Made by a program: the position numbers and the translations under genes. Of a stretch of DNA of 64,000 bases, positions 8,548 through 15,968 are shown piece after piece; within the stretch, counting starts at the first letter, position 1, and every line of letters begins with the position of its first letter. Below the pieces are notes generated by a model. It was not told where the DNA came from. It was given only the letters and a program-made list of their open reading frames with translations, and ran no database searches. This DNA is from Nocardiopsis sp. N85 (GTDB lineage: Bacteria; Actinomycetota; Actinomycetes; Streptosporangiales; Streptosporangiaceae). The DNA lies in NCBI RefSeq assembly GCF_028882275.1, contig NZ_JARBUT010000005.1:124001-188000 (forward strand), given 5' to 3'.

Positions 8548-10722
8548 TCACGCCTTATCGAGGTACTCGGCGCGCTCTTCGGGGAGGAGTTCCTCCAGTG
8601 CGGCGGCCAGCGGCGGGTACGCCGTCAGCTCCGGGTCCTCCTCCAGGTGGGCGCCGGCCCGTTCCCGCGCCTCCTCGATGAGCTTCTCGTCCTTGAGCAG
8701 GGTGAGCAGGCGCAGGCTGGAGCGGCCCGACTGGGCGTCGCCCAACACGTCCCCCTCACGGCGCATCCGCAGGTCCTCCTGGGAGAGCGCGAACCCGTCG
8801 GTCGTGGAGGCGACCACGTCGAGGCGTTCCCGGGCCGGCGAGTTCTCCTCGGCCTCGGTGACCAGGAGGCACAGTCCCGGCAGGTTCCCCCGGCCGACCC
8901 GGCCGCGCAGCTGGTGGAGCTGGGACACCCCGAACCGGTCGGCGTCCATGATGACCATCACCGTGGCGTTGGGCACGTCGACGCCGACCTCGATGACGGT
9001 GGTGGACACCACCACGTGGGTGGTCCCCTCGGAGAAGCGGCGCATCACCGCCTCCTTGTCATCGGGCGTCATCCGCCCGTGCAGGACCTCCACCCTCAGG
9101 TCCGACAGCGGCCCCTCCGACAGGCGGGCGGCCACCTCCAGCACCGACAACGGGGCGTCCTCTCCGTCCTCCACCACGTCCTCGGCGGAGTCGCCGTCGC
9201 CGTCGCCGATGCGCGGGCAGACCACGAACGCCTGGTGCCCCGCGCCCACCTCCTCGCGGACGCGTTCCCAGGCGCGGGTGAGGAAGTGGGGCTTGTCCTT
9301 GGCGGGGACCACGTGGGTGGCGACGGGCGCCCGCCCGGCGGGGAGCTGGGTGAGGGCGACCACGTCGAGGTCGCCGTAGACGGTCATGGCGACGGTGCGC
9401 GGGATGGGGGTGGCGGTCATGACGAGGACGTGGGGGCGGCCGTCGACGGCCTTGGCGCGCAGGGCGTCGCGCTGTTCCACGCCGAAGCGGTGCTGCTCGT
9501 CGACCACGACCAGGCCCAGGTCGGCGAAGGACACGTGCTCTTGGAGCAGGGCGTGGGTGCCCACGACGAGTCCGGCCGCGCCGGAGGCGGCGTCCAGCAG
9601 GGCCTCGCGGCGGGCGGCCGCCCCCATGGAGCCGGTGAGCAGGGCGATCCGGGTCGCGTGCTCGGCACCGTCGATCTGACCGGCGCGGCCCAGCGCGCCG
9701 AGCATGGCCCCGATGGAGCGGTGGTGCTGCTGGGCGAGCACCTCGGTGGGGGCCAGCAGGACGGCCTGACCACCGGAGTCCACGACGCGGAGCATGGCGC
9801 GCAACGCCACCAAAGTCTTGCCCGCGCCCACGTCGCCTTGGAGCAGGCAGTGCATGGGGTGGGCGGAGTCGAGGCGTCGGGCGAGGAGGTCGCCGACCTC
9901 GCGCTGACCGTCGGTCAGGGTGAACGGGAGCCGTTCGTCGAAGGCGTCGAGGATCCCGCCGTCGGCGCCGGGCCGGGGCACGGCGGGCAGTTCCGCGGCG
10001 GCCCGGCGACGACGGGCCAGGGCCAGTTGCAGGACGAAGGCCTCGTCCCACTTGAGCCTGCGGCGGGCGGCCCCGATGTCCTTGTCCGTCTCGGGGCGGT
10101 GGATCCCGCGCAGGGCGTCGGCGATGCCGAGGCCGCCGCGTACCGAGGGCGGAAGCGGGTCGGGCAGGTCGTCGACGACGCCCAGGGCGACCTCGACGGC
10201 GCGGCCGACGGTGGCGGAGTCCATGCCCTTGACCGCCGGGTAGATCGGGATGATCTCGTCCGCGTAGGCGCGGGCGCGGTCGACCTCGGAGCCGTCCTCG
10301 TCGAGGAGTTCGTACTGGGGGTGGTCGAGCTGGCGACGGCCCTTGAACGTGCCGACCCGACCGGAGAACATGGCCAGCCGCCCGGAGGTCAGCCGGGTCT
10401 GGTGGTAGGCGCCCTGGTTGAAGAAGGTCAGGTGCAGCCGTCCGGTGCCGTCGGTCACGACGACCTCCAGCAGGTCCATCCGGCGACGGCCCTGGCGCGG
10501 TGGCACCGTGCGCCGTTTGGCGTCCAGGACGCGGGCCTGCACGGTGGCCTGCTCGCCCTCGCGCAGCAGGGCCAGGTCGGTGAGGTCACCGCGCCGGTCG
10601 TAGCGGCGCGGGTAGTAGCGCAGGAGGTCGCCGAGGGTGTGGAGGTCGAGTCTCTCCTCCAGGGCTTTGGCCGTCTTGCCTCGGAGCGGTCCCTTGCCCA
10701 GCGGTTCGTCCCAGGTGCTCAT
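8548..10722 (-). CDS. recG: ATP-dependent DNA helicase RecG
   Basis: A branch-migration helicase that remodels stalled forks and Holliday junctions. The 724-residue protein has an N-terminal wedge/OB domain (about 50-160), helicase motif I GDVGAGKT, DEQH box (VVVDEQHRFG), motif III TATPIPRT, and motifs IV-VI ending QLRGRVGRG, then the C-terminal TRG region. An acidic insert GDGDGDSAEDVVEDGED sits between motifs III and V. Stop is at 8548. In many Actinobacteria a DAK-domain gene lies between rpmB and recG; here that space (10723-11089) is empty. Confidence 0.97.
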   Translation of the reverse strand: MSTWDEPLGKGPLRGKTAKALEERLDLHTLGDLLRYYPRRYDRRGDLTDLALLREGEQATVQARVLDAKRRTVPPRQGRRRMDLLEVVVTDGTGRLHLTFFNQGAYHQTRLTSGRLAMFSGRVGTFKGRRQLDHPQYELLDEDGSEVDRARAYADEIIPIYPAVKGMDSATVGRAVEVALGVVDDLPDPLPPSVRGGLGIADALRGIHRPETDKDIGAARRRLKWDEAFVLQLALARRRRAAAELPAVPRPGADGGILDAFDERLPFTLTDGQREVGDLLARRLDSAHPMHCLLQGDVGAGKTLVALRAMLRVVDSGGQAVLLAPTEVLAQQHHRSIGAMLGALGRAGQIDGAEHATRIALLTGSMGAAARREALLDAASGAAGLVVGTHALLQEHVSFADLGLVVVDEQHRFGVEQRDALRAKAVDGRPHVLVMTATPIPRTVAMTVYGDLDVVALTQLPAGRAPVATHVVPAKDKPHFLTRAWERVREEVGAGHQAFVVCPRIGDGDGDSAEDVVEDGEDAPLSVLEVAARLSEGPLSDLRVEVLHGRMTPDDKEAVMRRFSEGTTHVVVSTTVIEVGVDVPNATVMVIMDADRFGVSQLHQLRGRVGRGNLPGLCLLVTEAEENSPARERLDVVASTTDGFALSQEDLRMRREGDVLGDAQSGRSSLRLLTLLKDEKLIEEARERAGAHLEEDPELTAYPPLAAALEELLPEERAEYLDKA

Positions 10723-11089
10723 GGTCTTCCTCTTCAGGATCGCCGGTCGTCGACCACGCTAGACCTTCGTTGCGACGCTCGGTGGCGGTGTCGGTGGCCG
10801 GGTGGGCGTTCTCCCGGGGCGGGGCCGGGCACGGTTGTCCGTCGCCGTCGCCGGCGGGGCTATACTCGTGTGAGTTCATCGTGTTTCCGCCATGCCCGCG
10901 TGGTGGCCTTTCGATGGTCCTACCGGTGGCACCACATTCCACCGGCCGCACGCAGGGGGCGTTTTCACCTTCCCTCGTGTACTCTTCCACGGTTGGCGTC
11001 CGCGCCGGCCTGTCCGCCCGGCCTCTTCGGTCGGTTGAACCTTCGCGTGCGGCGACGCGCGCGATCCCGAACGCTTGAATGGAGTTACC
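10723..11089. other. Intergenic region between recG and rpmB (367 bp)
   Basis: No gene. TATACT at 10861-10866 is a good -10 hexamer on the plus strand, but TTGTCC upstream (10835-10840) is 20 bases away, so the pair is uncertain. The divergent promoters of recG and rpmB must lie here. Confidence 0.4.
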
Positions 11090-11275
11090 GTGGCTTCCGT
11101 CTGCGACGTCTGCGGCAAGGGACCAGGGTTCGGTAACAGTGTTTCCCACTCGCACCGTCGCACCCGCCGCCGCTGGAACCCCAACATCCAGACCGTTCGC
11201 ACCCGGGTGGGTGGCACGCCCAAGCGCGTGAACGCCTGCACCTCGTGCATCAAGGCCGGCAAGGTGACCCGCTAG
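11090..11275 (+). CDS. rpmB: 50S ribosomal protein L28
   Basis: A 61-residue large-subunit ribosomal protein. GTG at 11090, preceded by ATGGAG, gives [20 protein letters not shown], the L28 signature; [15 protein letters not shown] follows. Two CxxC pairs (CDVC and CTSC) make this the zinc-ribbon C+ type. A frame extension five codons upstream lacks a ribosome-binding site. A hairpin terminator follows 26 bases after the stop. Confidence 0.97.
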   Translation: MASVCDVCGKGPGFGNSVSHSHRRTRRRWNPNIQTVRTRVGGTPKRVNACTSCIKAGKVTR

Positions 11276-11300
11276 GGAGCACCGCCCCTGATAGGTCTTC

Positions 11301-11330
11301 GAGGCCCTCCGATTTCGATCGGGGGGCCTC
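11301..11330. terminator. Bidirectional hairpin terminator between rpmB and a convergent gene
   Basis: A 13-base stem beginning GAGGCCCTCCGAT with loop TTCG and one wobble pair. It lies between the convergent ends of rpmB (+) and the CBM2-like gene (-). Confidence 0.75.
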
Positions 11331-11350
11331 TCCGCGTGCGCCGTCCCCTC

Positions 11351-11992
11351 TCAGAGTCGGCAGACGTGCCCGTTGAGGGAGCATCGGACGGGGCTCTGCG
11401 GCACCCCCAGCGCCTGGAAGGTCAGGGTGGCCGACTCCCCCGGTTCGAGGCCGTCGCCCCCGCCGGGCTGGCGGGCCAGGATGCCGTCCTCGATGGTCTC
11501 CCAGTCGGCGTCCTGGACGTCGGTGACCTCGGCGCCCTCGAAGGCCAGCGCCAGTTCCCAGGCGTCGAGCCTGCTGCGGGAGGTGTTGGTGACGGTGACG
11601 TGCCCGCTGAAACCCACATCGGTGGACTCCACGATGCGGTAGGCGACGGTGGTGGGTTCGGCGCCGGCCTGGGTCTGGGGCGCCTGGGAGGCGGTCTCGG
11701 GGCTGGGACTGATGTCGCCGCTGGGGCCCGCCCCGTCCTGGGGGCCCTGGCTGGTGCCGCCGGGCGTGCCACCGAACTGGAGGTAGATCTGGGTGGTGCT
11801 GTAGCCGAACAGGAGCAGTCCCAGGATCACACCGGAGACGACGAGCACGTTGAGCAGCCGGGGCGGTTCGACGCGTTTGGGAACGGTGCTCTCGATGAGG
11901 CCGCCGAAACGGCGCAGCGCGCCCACGTTCTCGGGCTCGCTGCGGTGCGCACCGCGACGGATGCCGCCCTGCCGCTGGCCGTGCCGCCCCAT
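11351..11992 (-). CDS. Membrane-anchored protein with CBM2-like extracellular domain
   Basis: A 213-residue protein with a cytosolic N-terminus, one transmembrane helix near residues 47-66 (LLNVLVVSGVILGLLLFGYS), a Gly/Ser/Pro/Gln-rich linker (about 75-110) and a C-terminal beta domain. That domain resembles the cellulose/chitin-binding CBM2 fold: VAYRIVESTDVGFSGHVTV, TNTSRSRLDAWELALAF, a Gly-rich turn, ESATLTFQA and a final Cys pair (CSLNGHVC). In CBM2 a terminal disulfide and exposed Trp residues bind polysaccharide; here only two Trp remain, so binding is uncertain. It is next to thiL on the same strand but the roles look unrelated. Confidence 0.65.
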   Translation of the reverse strand: MGRHGQRQGGIRRGAHRSEPENVGALRRFGGLIESTVPKRVEPPRLLNVLVVSGVILGLLLFGYSTTQIYLQFGGTPGGTSQGPQDGAGPSGDISPSPETASQAPQTQAGAEPTTVAYRIVESTDVGFSGHVTVTNTSRSRLDAWELALAFEGAEVTDVQDADWETIEDGILARQPGGGDGLEPGESATLTFQALGVPQSPVRCSLNGHVCRL

Positions 11993-12144
11993 GGACCGCC
12001 TTTCACCGAGACCGGATCACCGATCGCCTTCCACCGGTGCCCCGGACACCTTGTTCCCGGTGACCGACGCGCGCCTCCACGGGACCGGGCGATTCTCGGC
12101 CGCAAGCCTAGCGCGACAGCCAAACCAGACAAATCCAAACGCGC

Positions 12145-13113
12145 TCATCCCTGGCGGAAATGATCCCATCCGGTCTGCTCGGGGGCCTTCCCCGCGACGG
12201 TGACGTACCGATCGTCGGGGTCGGCCGCCCGGACGACCCCGATCCGGTGCCAGTGGTCGGGCAGCACGGTGTCGGCGGGGAAGGTCGCGGCCAGGGCGTG
12301 GTCCTCTCCGCCCGAGACCATGAGGGCCAGAGCCCGAGGTGCGCCCCCGCCGAGGATCCGCACGGCCTCGGTCAACGCCGGCTCGGGCGCCAGGAGCGCG
12401 GGGTCGAGGTCGATGCCCACCTCGGACCCCCGGCACACGTGCCCCAGGTCCTGGGCCAGGCCGTCGCTGACGTCGAGCATGGCGGTGGCGCCCAGACGCG
12501 CCGCCTCGGGTCCGCTCGCGTAGGGCGGTGAGGGCCGGCGGTGTTCGTCGAGGCAGGCGGCCGGGCCGTCGACGCCCTCGGTGAGCAGGGCCAGTCCGGC
12601 GGCGGACAGTCCCAGGTGACCGGTGTAGGCGACGACGTCGCCGGGCCGGGCACCGTCGCGGCGGACCGGCGCCCGGCCCTGGAGGTCGCCCAGAGCGGTG
12701 ACGGCGATGGTGAGGGTGTCGGAGCCGGCCATGTCCCCGCCCACGACGGCGCCGCCCGCGATCGCGCACTCGTCGCGCACACCGAGGGTGAACTCCTCCG
12801 CCCAGGCCAGGGGCAGGTCGGCGGGGGCGGCGAAACCGATGAGCAGGCCGGTGGGGCGGGCCCCCATGGCGACGACGTCGGCGAAGTTCTGGGCCACGGC
12901 CCGGTGACCGACGTCTCGGGCACTCGACCACTCGCGTCGGAAATGGCGCCCCTCCACGAGGAGATCCGTGGTGGCCACGGTCCGCCCGTCGGGTGAGGCG
13001 ACGATCGCGGCATCGTCGCCGGGACCGAGGATTACATCGTCCGTCCTGGGGAATTGGCTCGTCACGCGTCTGATCAGAGCGAACTCACCCAGACCCCCAA
13101 TGGTCTTCTGCAC
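12145..13113 (-). CDS. thiL: Thiamine-monophosphate kinase
   Basis: Phosphorylates thiamine monophosphate to thiamine pyrophosphate, the active cofactor. It belongs to the PurM/AIR-synthase-like ATP-binding superfamily. Visible motifs are LGEFALIRRV, the Asp-rich metal site GPGDDAAIV, TTDLLVEGRHF, AQNFADVVAMGARPTG, GGDMAGSD, MLDVSDGLAQDL and VSGGEDHALAATF. Length 322 is normal. The start is GTG at 13113; there is no Shine-Dalgarno, and TACCCT ends seven bases before it, so the transcript may be leaderless. Confidence 0.95.
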   Translation of the reverse strand: MQKTIGGLGEFALIRRVTSQFPRTDDVILGPGDDAAIVASPDGRTVATTDLLVEGRHFRREWSSARDVGHRAVAQNFADVVAMGARPTGLLIGFAAPADLPLAWAEEFTLGVRDECAIAGGAVVGGDMAGSDTLTIAVTALGDLQGRAPVRRDGARPGDVVAYTGHLGLSAAGLALLTEGVDGPAACLDEHRRPSPPYASGPEAARLGATAMLDVSDGLAQDLGHVCRGSEVGIDLDPALLAPEPALTEAVRILGGGAPRALALMVSGGEDHALAATFPADTVLPDHWHRIGVVRAADPDDRYVTVAGKAPEQTGWDHFRQG

Positions 13114-13229
13114 AGGGAACAGGGTACGGTGACGCTCCGGCTCGGTGGTCTAGACCCACGTTCGTCACACGTTCGTCATCGGCCTCACCGTCGGGTGCGC
13201 CCGTACCCGACTCGCACGAAGGAGCACAC

Positions 13230-13463
13230 ATGGTGCAGGCATACATCCTGATCCAGACCGAGGTCGGCCGTGCCGCCGAGGTCGCCGAGCGCATCCGGGG
13301 GATCGAGGGGGTCGCGGAGGCCCACGACGTGACCGGTCCCTACGATGTGATCGTCCAGGCCGAGGCCGATGACGTGAACGCGCTGGGCACCCTCGTGGTG
13401 GCCCGGATCCAGCGTCTGGAGGGGATCGCCCGGACCCTCACCTGTCCCATCGTCAACATCTGA
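13230..13463 (+). CDS. Stand-alone Lrp/AsnC effector (RAM) domain protein
   Basis: A 77-residue protein consisting only of the ligand-binding domain of Lrp/AsnC regulators, with no DNA-binding helix-turn-helix. It reads MVQAYILIQTEVGRAAEVAE ... VTGPYDVIVQAEADDVNALG, the typical beta-alpha-beta pattern. The ATG has AAGGAG six bases upstream. Such proteins probably bind amino acids and may form mixed oligomers with full Lrp proteins. It is followed 18 bases later by the DUF3515 gene and is divergent from thiL. Confidence 0.9.
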   Translation: MVQAYILIQTEVGRAAEVAERIRGIEGVAEAHDVTGPYDVIVQAEADDVNALGTLVVARIQRLEGIARTLTCPIVNI

Positions 13464-13481
13464 CCCGATTCCTCGGAGAGT

Positions 13482-13949
13482 GTGGTGCGCGTACCCGCAC
13501 GGTGGGCCCCGGTCCTCCTCGTCATGGCCGTCGCGACGGGATGCGGCGCGCAGACCGTGCGCATGGAGCCCCCGCTGCCGGACGCGGCCGCCGAGGAACG
13601 GTGCGCCGCCCTGGTCGCCGACCTGCCGGAGACCCTCATGGACGCCGACCGCGTCGGGGTCCGGCCCGAGTCGGAGTTGACCGCCGCCTGGGGCGAACCG
13701 GCGATCGGCCTGCGCTGTGGTGTGGTCCGCCCCAGCTCTCTGGCCCCGGACTCCCAACTCATCGAGGTCAACGGGGTCCCCTGGCTGTCCGAGCCCGCCG
13801 ACGCCCCCACCGTCTTCACCGCGGTCGGCCACGAGGCCTACGTCGAACTGCTGCTCCCGCCCTCCTACGGTCCCCCCGCCCCTGCGCTCACCACCATCGG
13901 CGACCTCGTGTCCGAGCACCTGACACCCCTGCCCGACGGAGGGCTCTGA
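13482..13949 (+). CDS. DUF3515 family putative lipoprotein
   Basis: A 155-residue exported protein. After a short positively charged start there is a hydrophobic stretch VLLVMAVATGCG, which fits a lipoprotein signal with Cys at about residue 21. The remainder resembles the actinobacterial DUF3515 family (LPDAAAEERCAALVADLP, WGEPAIGLRCGV, VFTAVGHEAYVEL). Two further cysteines (about 41 and 79) could form a disulfide. Start is GTG at 13482, with GGAGAG just upstream. It is probably cotranscribed with the preceding Lrp-like gene. No biochemical function is known. Confidence 0.85.
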   Translation: MVRVPARWAPVLLVMAVATGCGAQTVRMEPPLPDAAAEERCAALVADLPETLMDADRVGVRPESELTAAWGEPAIGLRCGVVRPSSLAPDSQLIEVNGVPWLSEPADAPTVFTAVGHEAYVELLLPPSYGPPAPALTTIGDLVSEHLTPLPDGGL

Positions 13950-14003
13950 GCGACGTCCCGTCGGATCCTCGCGCCTCCGTGTCCGGGGCGTTCCGGAACG
14001 GCG

Positions 14004-14042
14004 GAAGGGGCGGGGCGACCGTGTCGGTCACCCCGCCCCTTC
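14004..14042. terminator. Bidirectional hairpin terminator
   Basis: An 18-base stem (GAAGGGGCGGGGCGACCG and its complement with one mismatch) and a 3-base loop lie between the convergent DUF3515 and DUF3105 genes. Confidence 0.8.
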
Positions 14043-14066
14043 TCCTGTCACGCGTCCCGACGGACG

Positions 14067-14843
14067 TTACTCGGTGTCCTCCGGGGACTCCTCGTCCTGC
14101 GGGGCGTCGCTCTCCGGAGCGTCACCCTCCTCGTCGCCCTCGTCGCCCTCGGCGCCTTCGGCGGGTCCGTCCATCTCCTGGGCGATGTCCTCCTCGCCGG
14201 ACGAGACCAGGGCCTCGACCTCCTCGGCGGTCTCGGTGACGCCCTGGGAGCAGGCGGCGCCCGGCTCGGGCACGTCCGTGCTCTGCTCGAAGGCGCGGAC
14301 GAAGCGCTGGAGATTCTCGTCCTCGGGGCTCTCGACCGCGAGCTGGCGTCCCCACGCGGAGGCGACGATGGGCGTGTCCATCTCACCCTCGTACGGGCTG
14401 ACCAGCAGGTAGGACCCCTGGGTGTACAGCTGGTCGAGCTGAGCGACCTGCTCGGCCGGCAGTTCCGGGTCGTAGGCGATCCACACCGCACCGTGTTCCA
14501 GCGAGTGCACCGCGAACTCCGGGGTCACCGGGGCGGGGTAGACACCACAGTTCTGCCAGGCGCTCCAGTGGTCGCCGCCGACCGGCGGGCTCTGCTCGTA
14601 GTCGACCTTCGCCCCGGTGTCGACGTGCACGTAGGAGGCGACCTCGTACTCCGCCAGGCCCGGGATCTGGCGGCTGCGGTAGTCCATGTAGAACAGGAAC
14701 CCGATGAGGCCGACGACCACAACGATCGCGGTGATGACACCGGTGATGCCGAGGAACTTGCGCCGTCTCTCCTTGCGCAGCCGCTCCGCCTTGAGGGCGG
14801 CCGCCCGTTGGCGGCGCTCCTCCGCCGTCTTCTTCTTGGCCAC
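14067..14843 (-). CDS. DUF3105 family membrane-anchored protein
   Basis: A 258-residue protein: a very basic cytosolic N-terminus (MAKKKTAEERRQRAAALKAE), one transmembrane helix around residues 31-52, and an extracytoplasmic DUF3105 domain with YEQSPPVGGDHWSAWQNCGVY, VHSLEHGAVWIAYDP and ASAWGRQL. The C-terminal 60 residues are almost entirely Asp/Glu/Pro/Gly. Start is GTG at 14843 with AGGAGA upstream. His and Cys residues in the conserved blocks suggest a metal or redox role, but function is unknown. It is divergent from a DUF305 gene, a common partnership. Confidence 0.88.
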   Translation of the reverse strand: MAKKKTAEERRQRAAALKAERLRKERRRKFLGITGVITAIVVVVGLIGFLFYMDYRSRQIPGLAEYEVASYVHVDTGAKVDYEQSPPVGGDHWSAWQNCGVYPAPVTPEFAVHSLEHGAVWIAYDPELPAEQVAQLDQLYTQGSYLLVSPYEGEMDTPIVASAWGRQLAVESPEDENLQRFVRAFEQSTDVPEPGAACSQGVTETAEEVEALVSSGEEDIAQEMDGPAEGAEGDEGDEEGDAPESDAPQDEESPEDTE

Positions 14844-14932
14844 TGGGTCTCCTGAGGTGGGTGGTGGGGCCTGAGACTTACCTATCCTCTACTTTGACAT
14901 CACAGTCATGCGATTTGACCAGGATGGTCCCC

Positions 14933-15664
14933 ATGGAACACAAGAGCGGCACCGGCCACGAGCCCGCCGGTGATGTCGACGGTGTCGACGACCTCCCGGA
15001 CGCCGAACGGGAAGAGGACCTCCGCGAGGGGTTCACGGAGGAGCCGGAGCCGCGGGTCGCGTCCCTCCGCTCGACACCGATCTGGTTGACGGTGATCCTG
15101 GTCGCAGTGGCGCTCGGGCTCGGCTACCTGCTGGGACGCCCTTCGTACCCCTTGGACACCGGCGCCGACGCGGGCTTCCTGCGCGACATGAGCGTCCATC
15201 ACAACCAGGCCGTGGACATGTCGATGATCGTCCTCGACAAGACCGACGACGCCGAGTTGCGGGTGATCGCCACGGACATGGCCCGCACCCAGCAGGCCCA
15301 GGTCGGAATGATGCAGGGGTGGCTGCGCGCCTGGGATCTGCCCATACGCGGGCCGGAGGCGCCGATGTCCTGGATGGCGGGCTCGGGACACGAGCACGGT
15401 GGAGAGGGCGAGGTGCCCGAGACGATGCCGGGACTGGCGACCTCCGAGCAGATCGTCGACCTGGAGGAGGCCGAGGGGGTGGAGGCCGAGGTCCTCTTCC
15501 TTGAGTTGATGATCGCCCACCACCTGGGCGGGATCGAGATGGCCGAGGTCGAGGTGGAGCTGGGCCGCGAGGAGATGGTCGTCGGCTTCGCACAGGGCAT
15601 GATCAACGCCCAGACGACCGAGGTCGAGCTGATGGAGGGCATGTTGGAGGACCGGGCCGGCTGA
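14933..15664 (+). CDS. DUF305 family membrane-anchored protein
   Basis: A 243-residue protein with an acidic cytosolic N-terminus, a transmembrane helix near residues 49-68 (WLTVILVAVALGLGYLLG) and two DUF305 four-helix units outside. Each unit has the His/Met-rich motif of the family: DMSVHHNQAVDMSMIVLD and LELMIAHHLGGIEMAEVEVE, and MARTQQAQVGMMQGWL. Such His/Met clusters suggest copper or other metal binding. ATG at 14933 follows AGGATGG; an alternative ATG lies three codons upstream. It diverges from DUF3105 across about 90 bp. Confidence 0.88.
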   Translation: MEHKSGTGHEPAGDVDGVDDLPDAEREEDLREGFTEEPEPRVASLRSTPIWLTVILVAVALGLGYLLGRPSYPLDTGADAGFLRDMSVHHNQAVDMSMIVLDKTDDAELRVIATDMARTQQAQVGMMQGWLRAWDLPIRGPEAPMSWMAGSGHEHGGEGEVPETMPGLATSEQIVDLEEAEGVEAEVLFLELMIAHHLGGIEMAEVEVELGREEMVVGFAQGMINAQTTEVELMEGMLEDRAG

Positions 15665-15680
15665 GCCCGGGAAGGACGTA

Positions 15681-15711
15681 CGGCGGCGCACCCGGCGGGG
15701 GTGGGCCGCCG
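15681..15711 (+). terminator. Hairpin terminator after the DUF305 gene
   Basis: A 12-base stem starting CGGCGGCGCACC with one mismatch, 17 bases after the stop codon, no U-run. Confidence 0.6.
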
Positions 15712-15916
15712 TCGGCGTTCCCGGCACCCCCTCGCGCATGTGTGTCGGAGTCCACAAGCACACCCCCGCCCTCCCCGAACTGTTCGCGTATTCGCAGGTG
15801 AGAGCGGTTTTCGTGGCTCGCCCCTCACTCCCTGGACCCGACCGCCCCCTCGGAATCGCCCCCCGGAGACGCCGGAAAGGCCCCCGCGCTCACCCCCTGG
15901 GGCATCTACGACAGGC

Positions 15917-15942
15917 TGTAGAACTACGATGTGTAGTACTAC
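15917..15942 (+). promoter_or_regulatory. Tandem 11-bp repeats, candidate operator of cydA
   Basis: TGTAGAACTAC (15917-15927) and TGTAGTACTAC (15932-15942) differ by one base, are 15 bp apart start to start, and the core GTAGTACTAC of the second is a perfect palindrome. TACGAT, a possible -10 box, overlaps the gap. The pattern does not match the Rex site known from Streptomyces cyd genes. The binding protein is unknown. Confidence 0.45.
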
Positions 15943-15968
15943 CGGAGGTCGGTACCTGAGAGGCGTAT

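Larger units (their letters stand above)
15665..15968. other. Intergenic region upstream of cydA (304 bp)
   Basis: Contains a terminator after the DUF305 gene (15681-15711), a stretch with no identified element, and the cydA control region with two 11-base repeats (15917-15942). The ribosome-binding site AGAGG lies eight bases before the cydA ATG. Confidence 0.5.

Noticed and set aside
8647..11136. 829-codon plus-strand frame antisense to recG
   Set aside because: Composition is that of a complementary frame; recG on minus has all helicase motifs.
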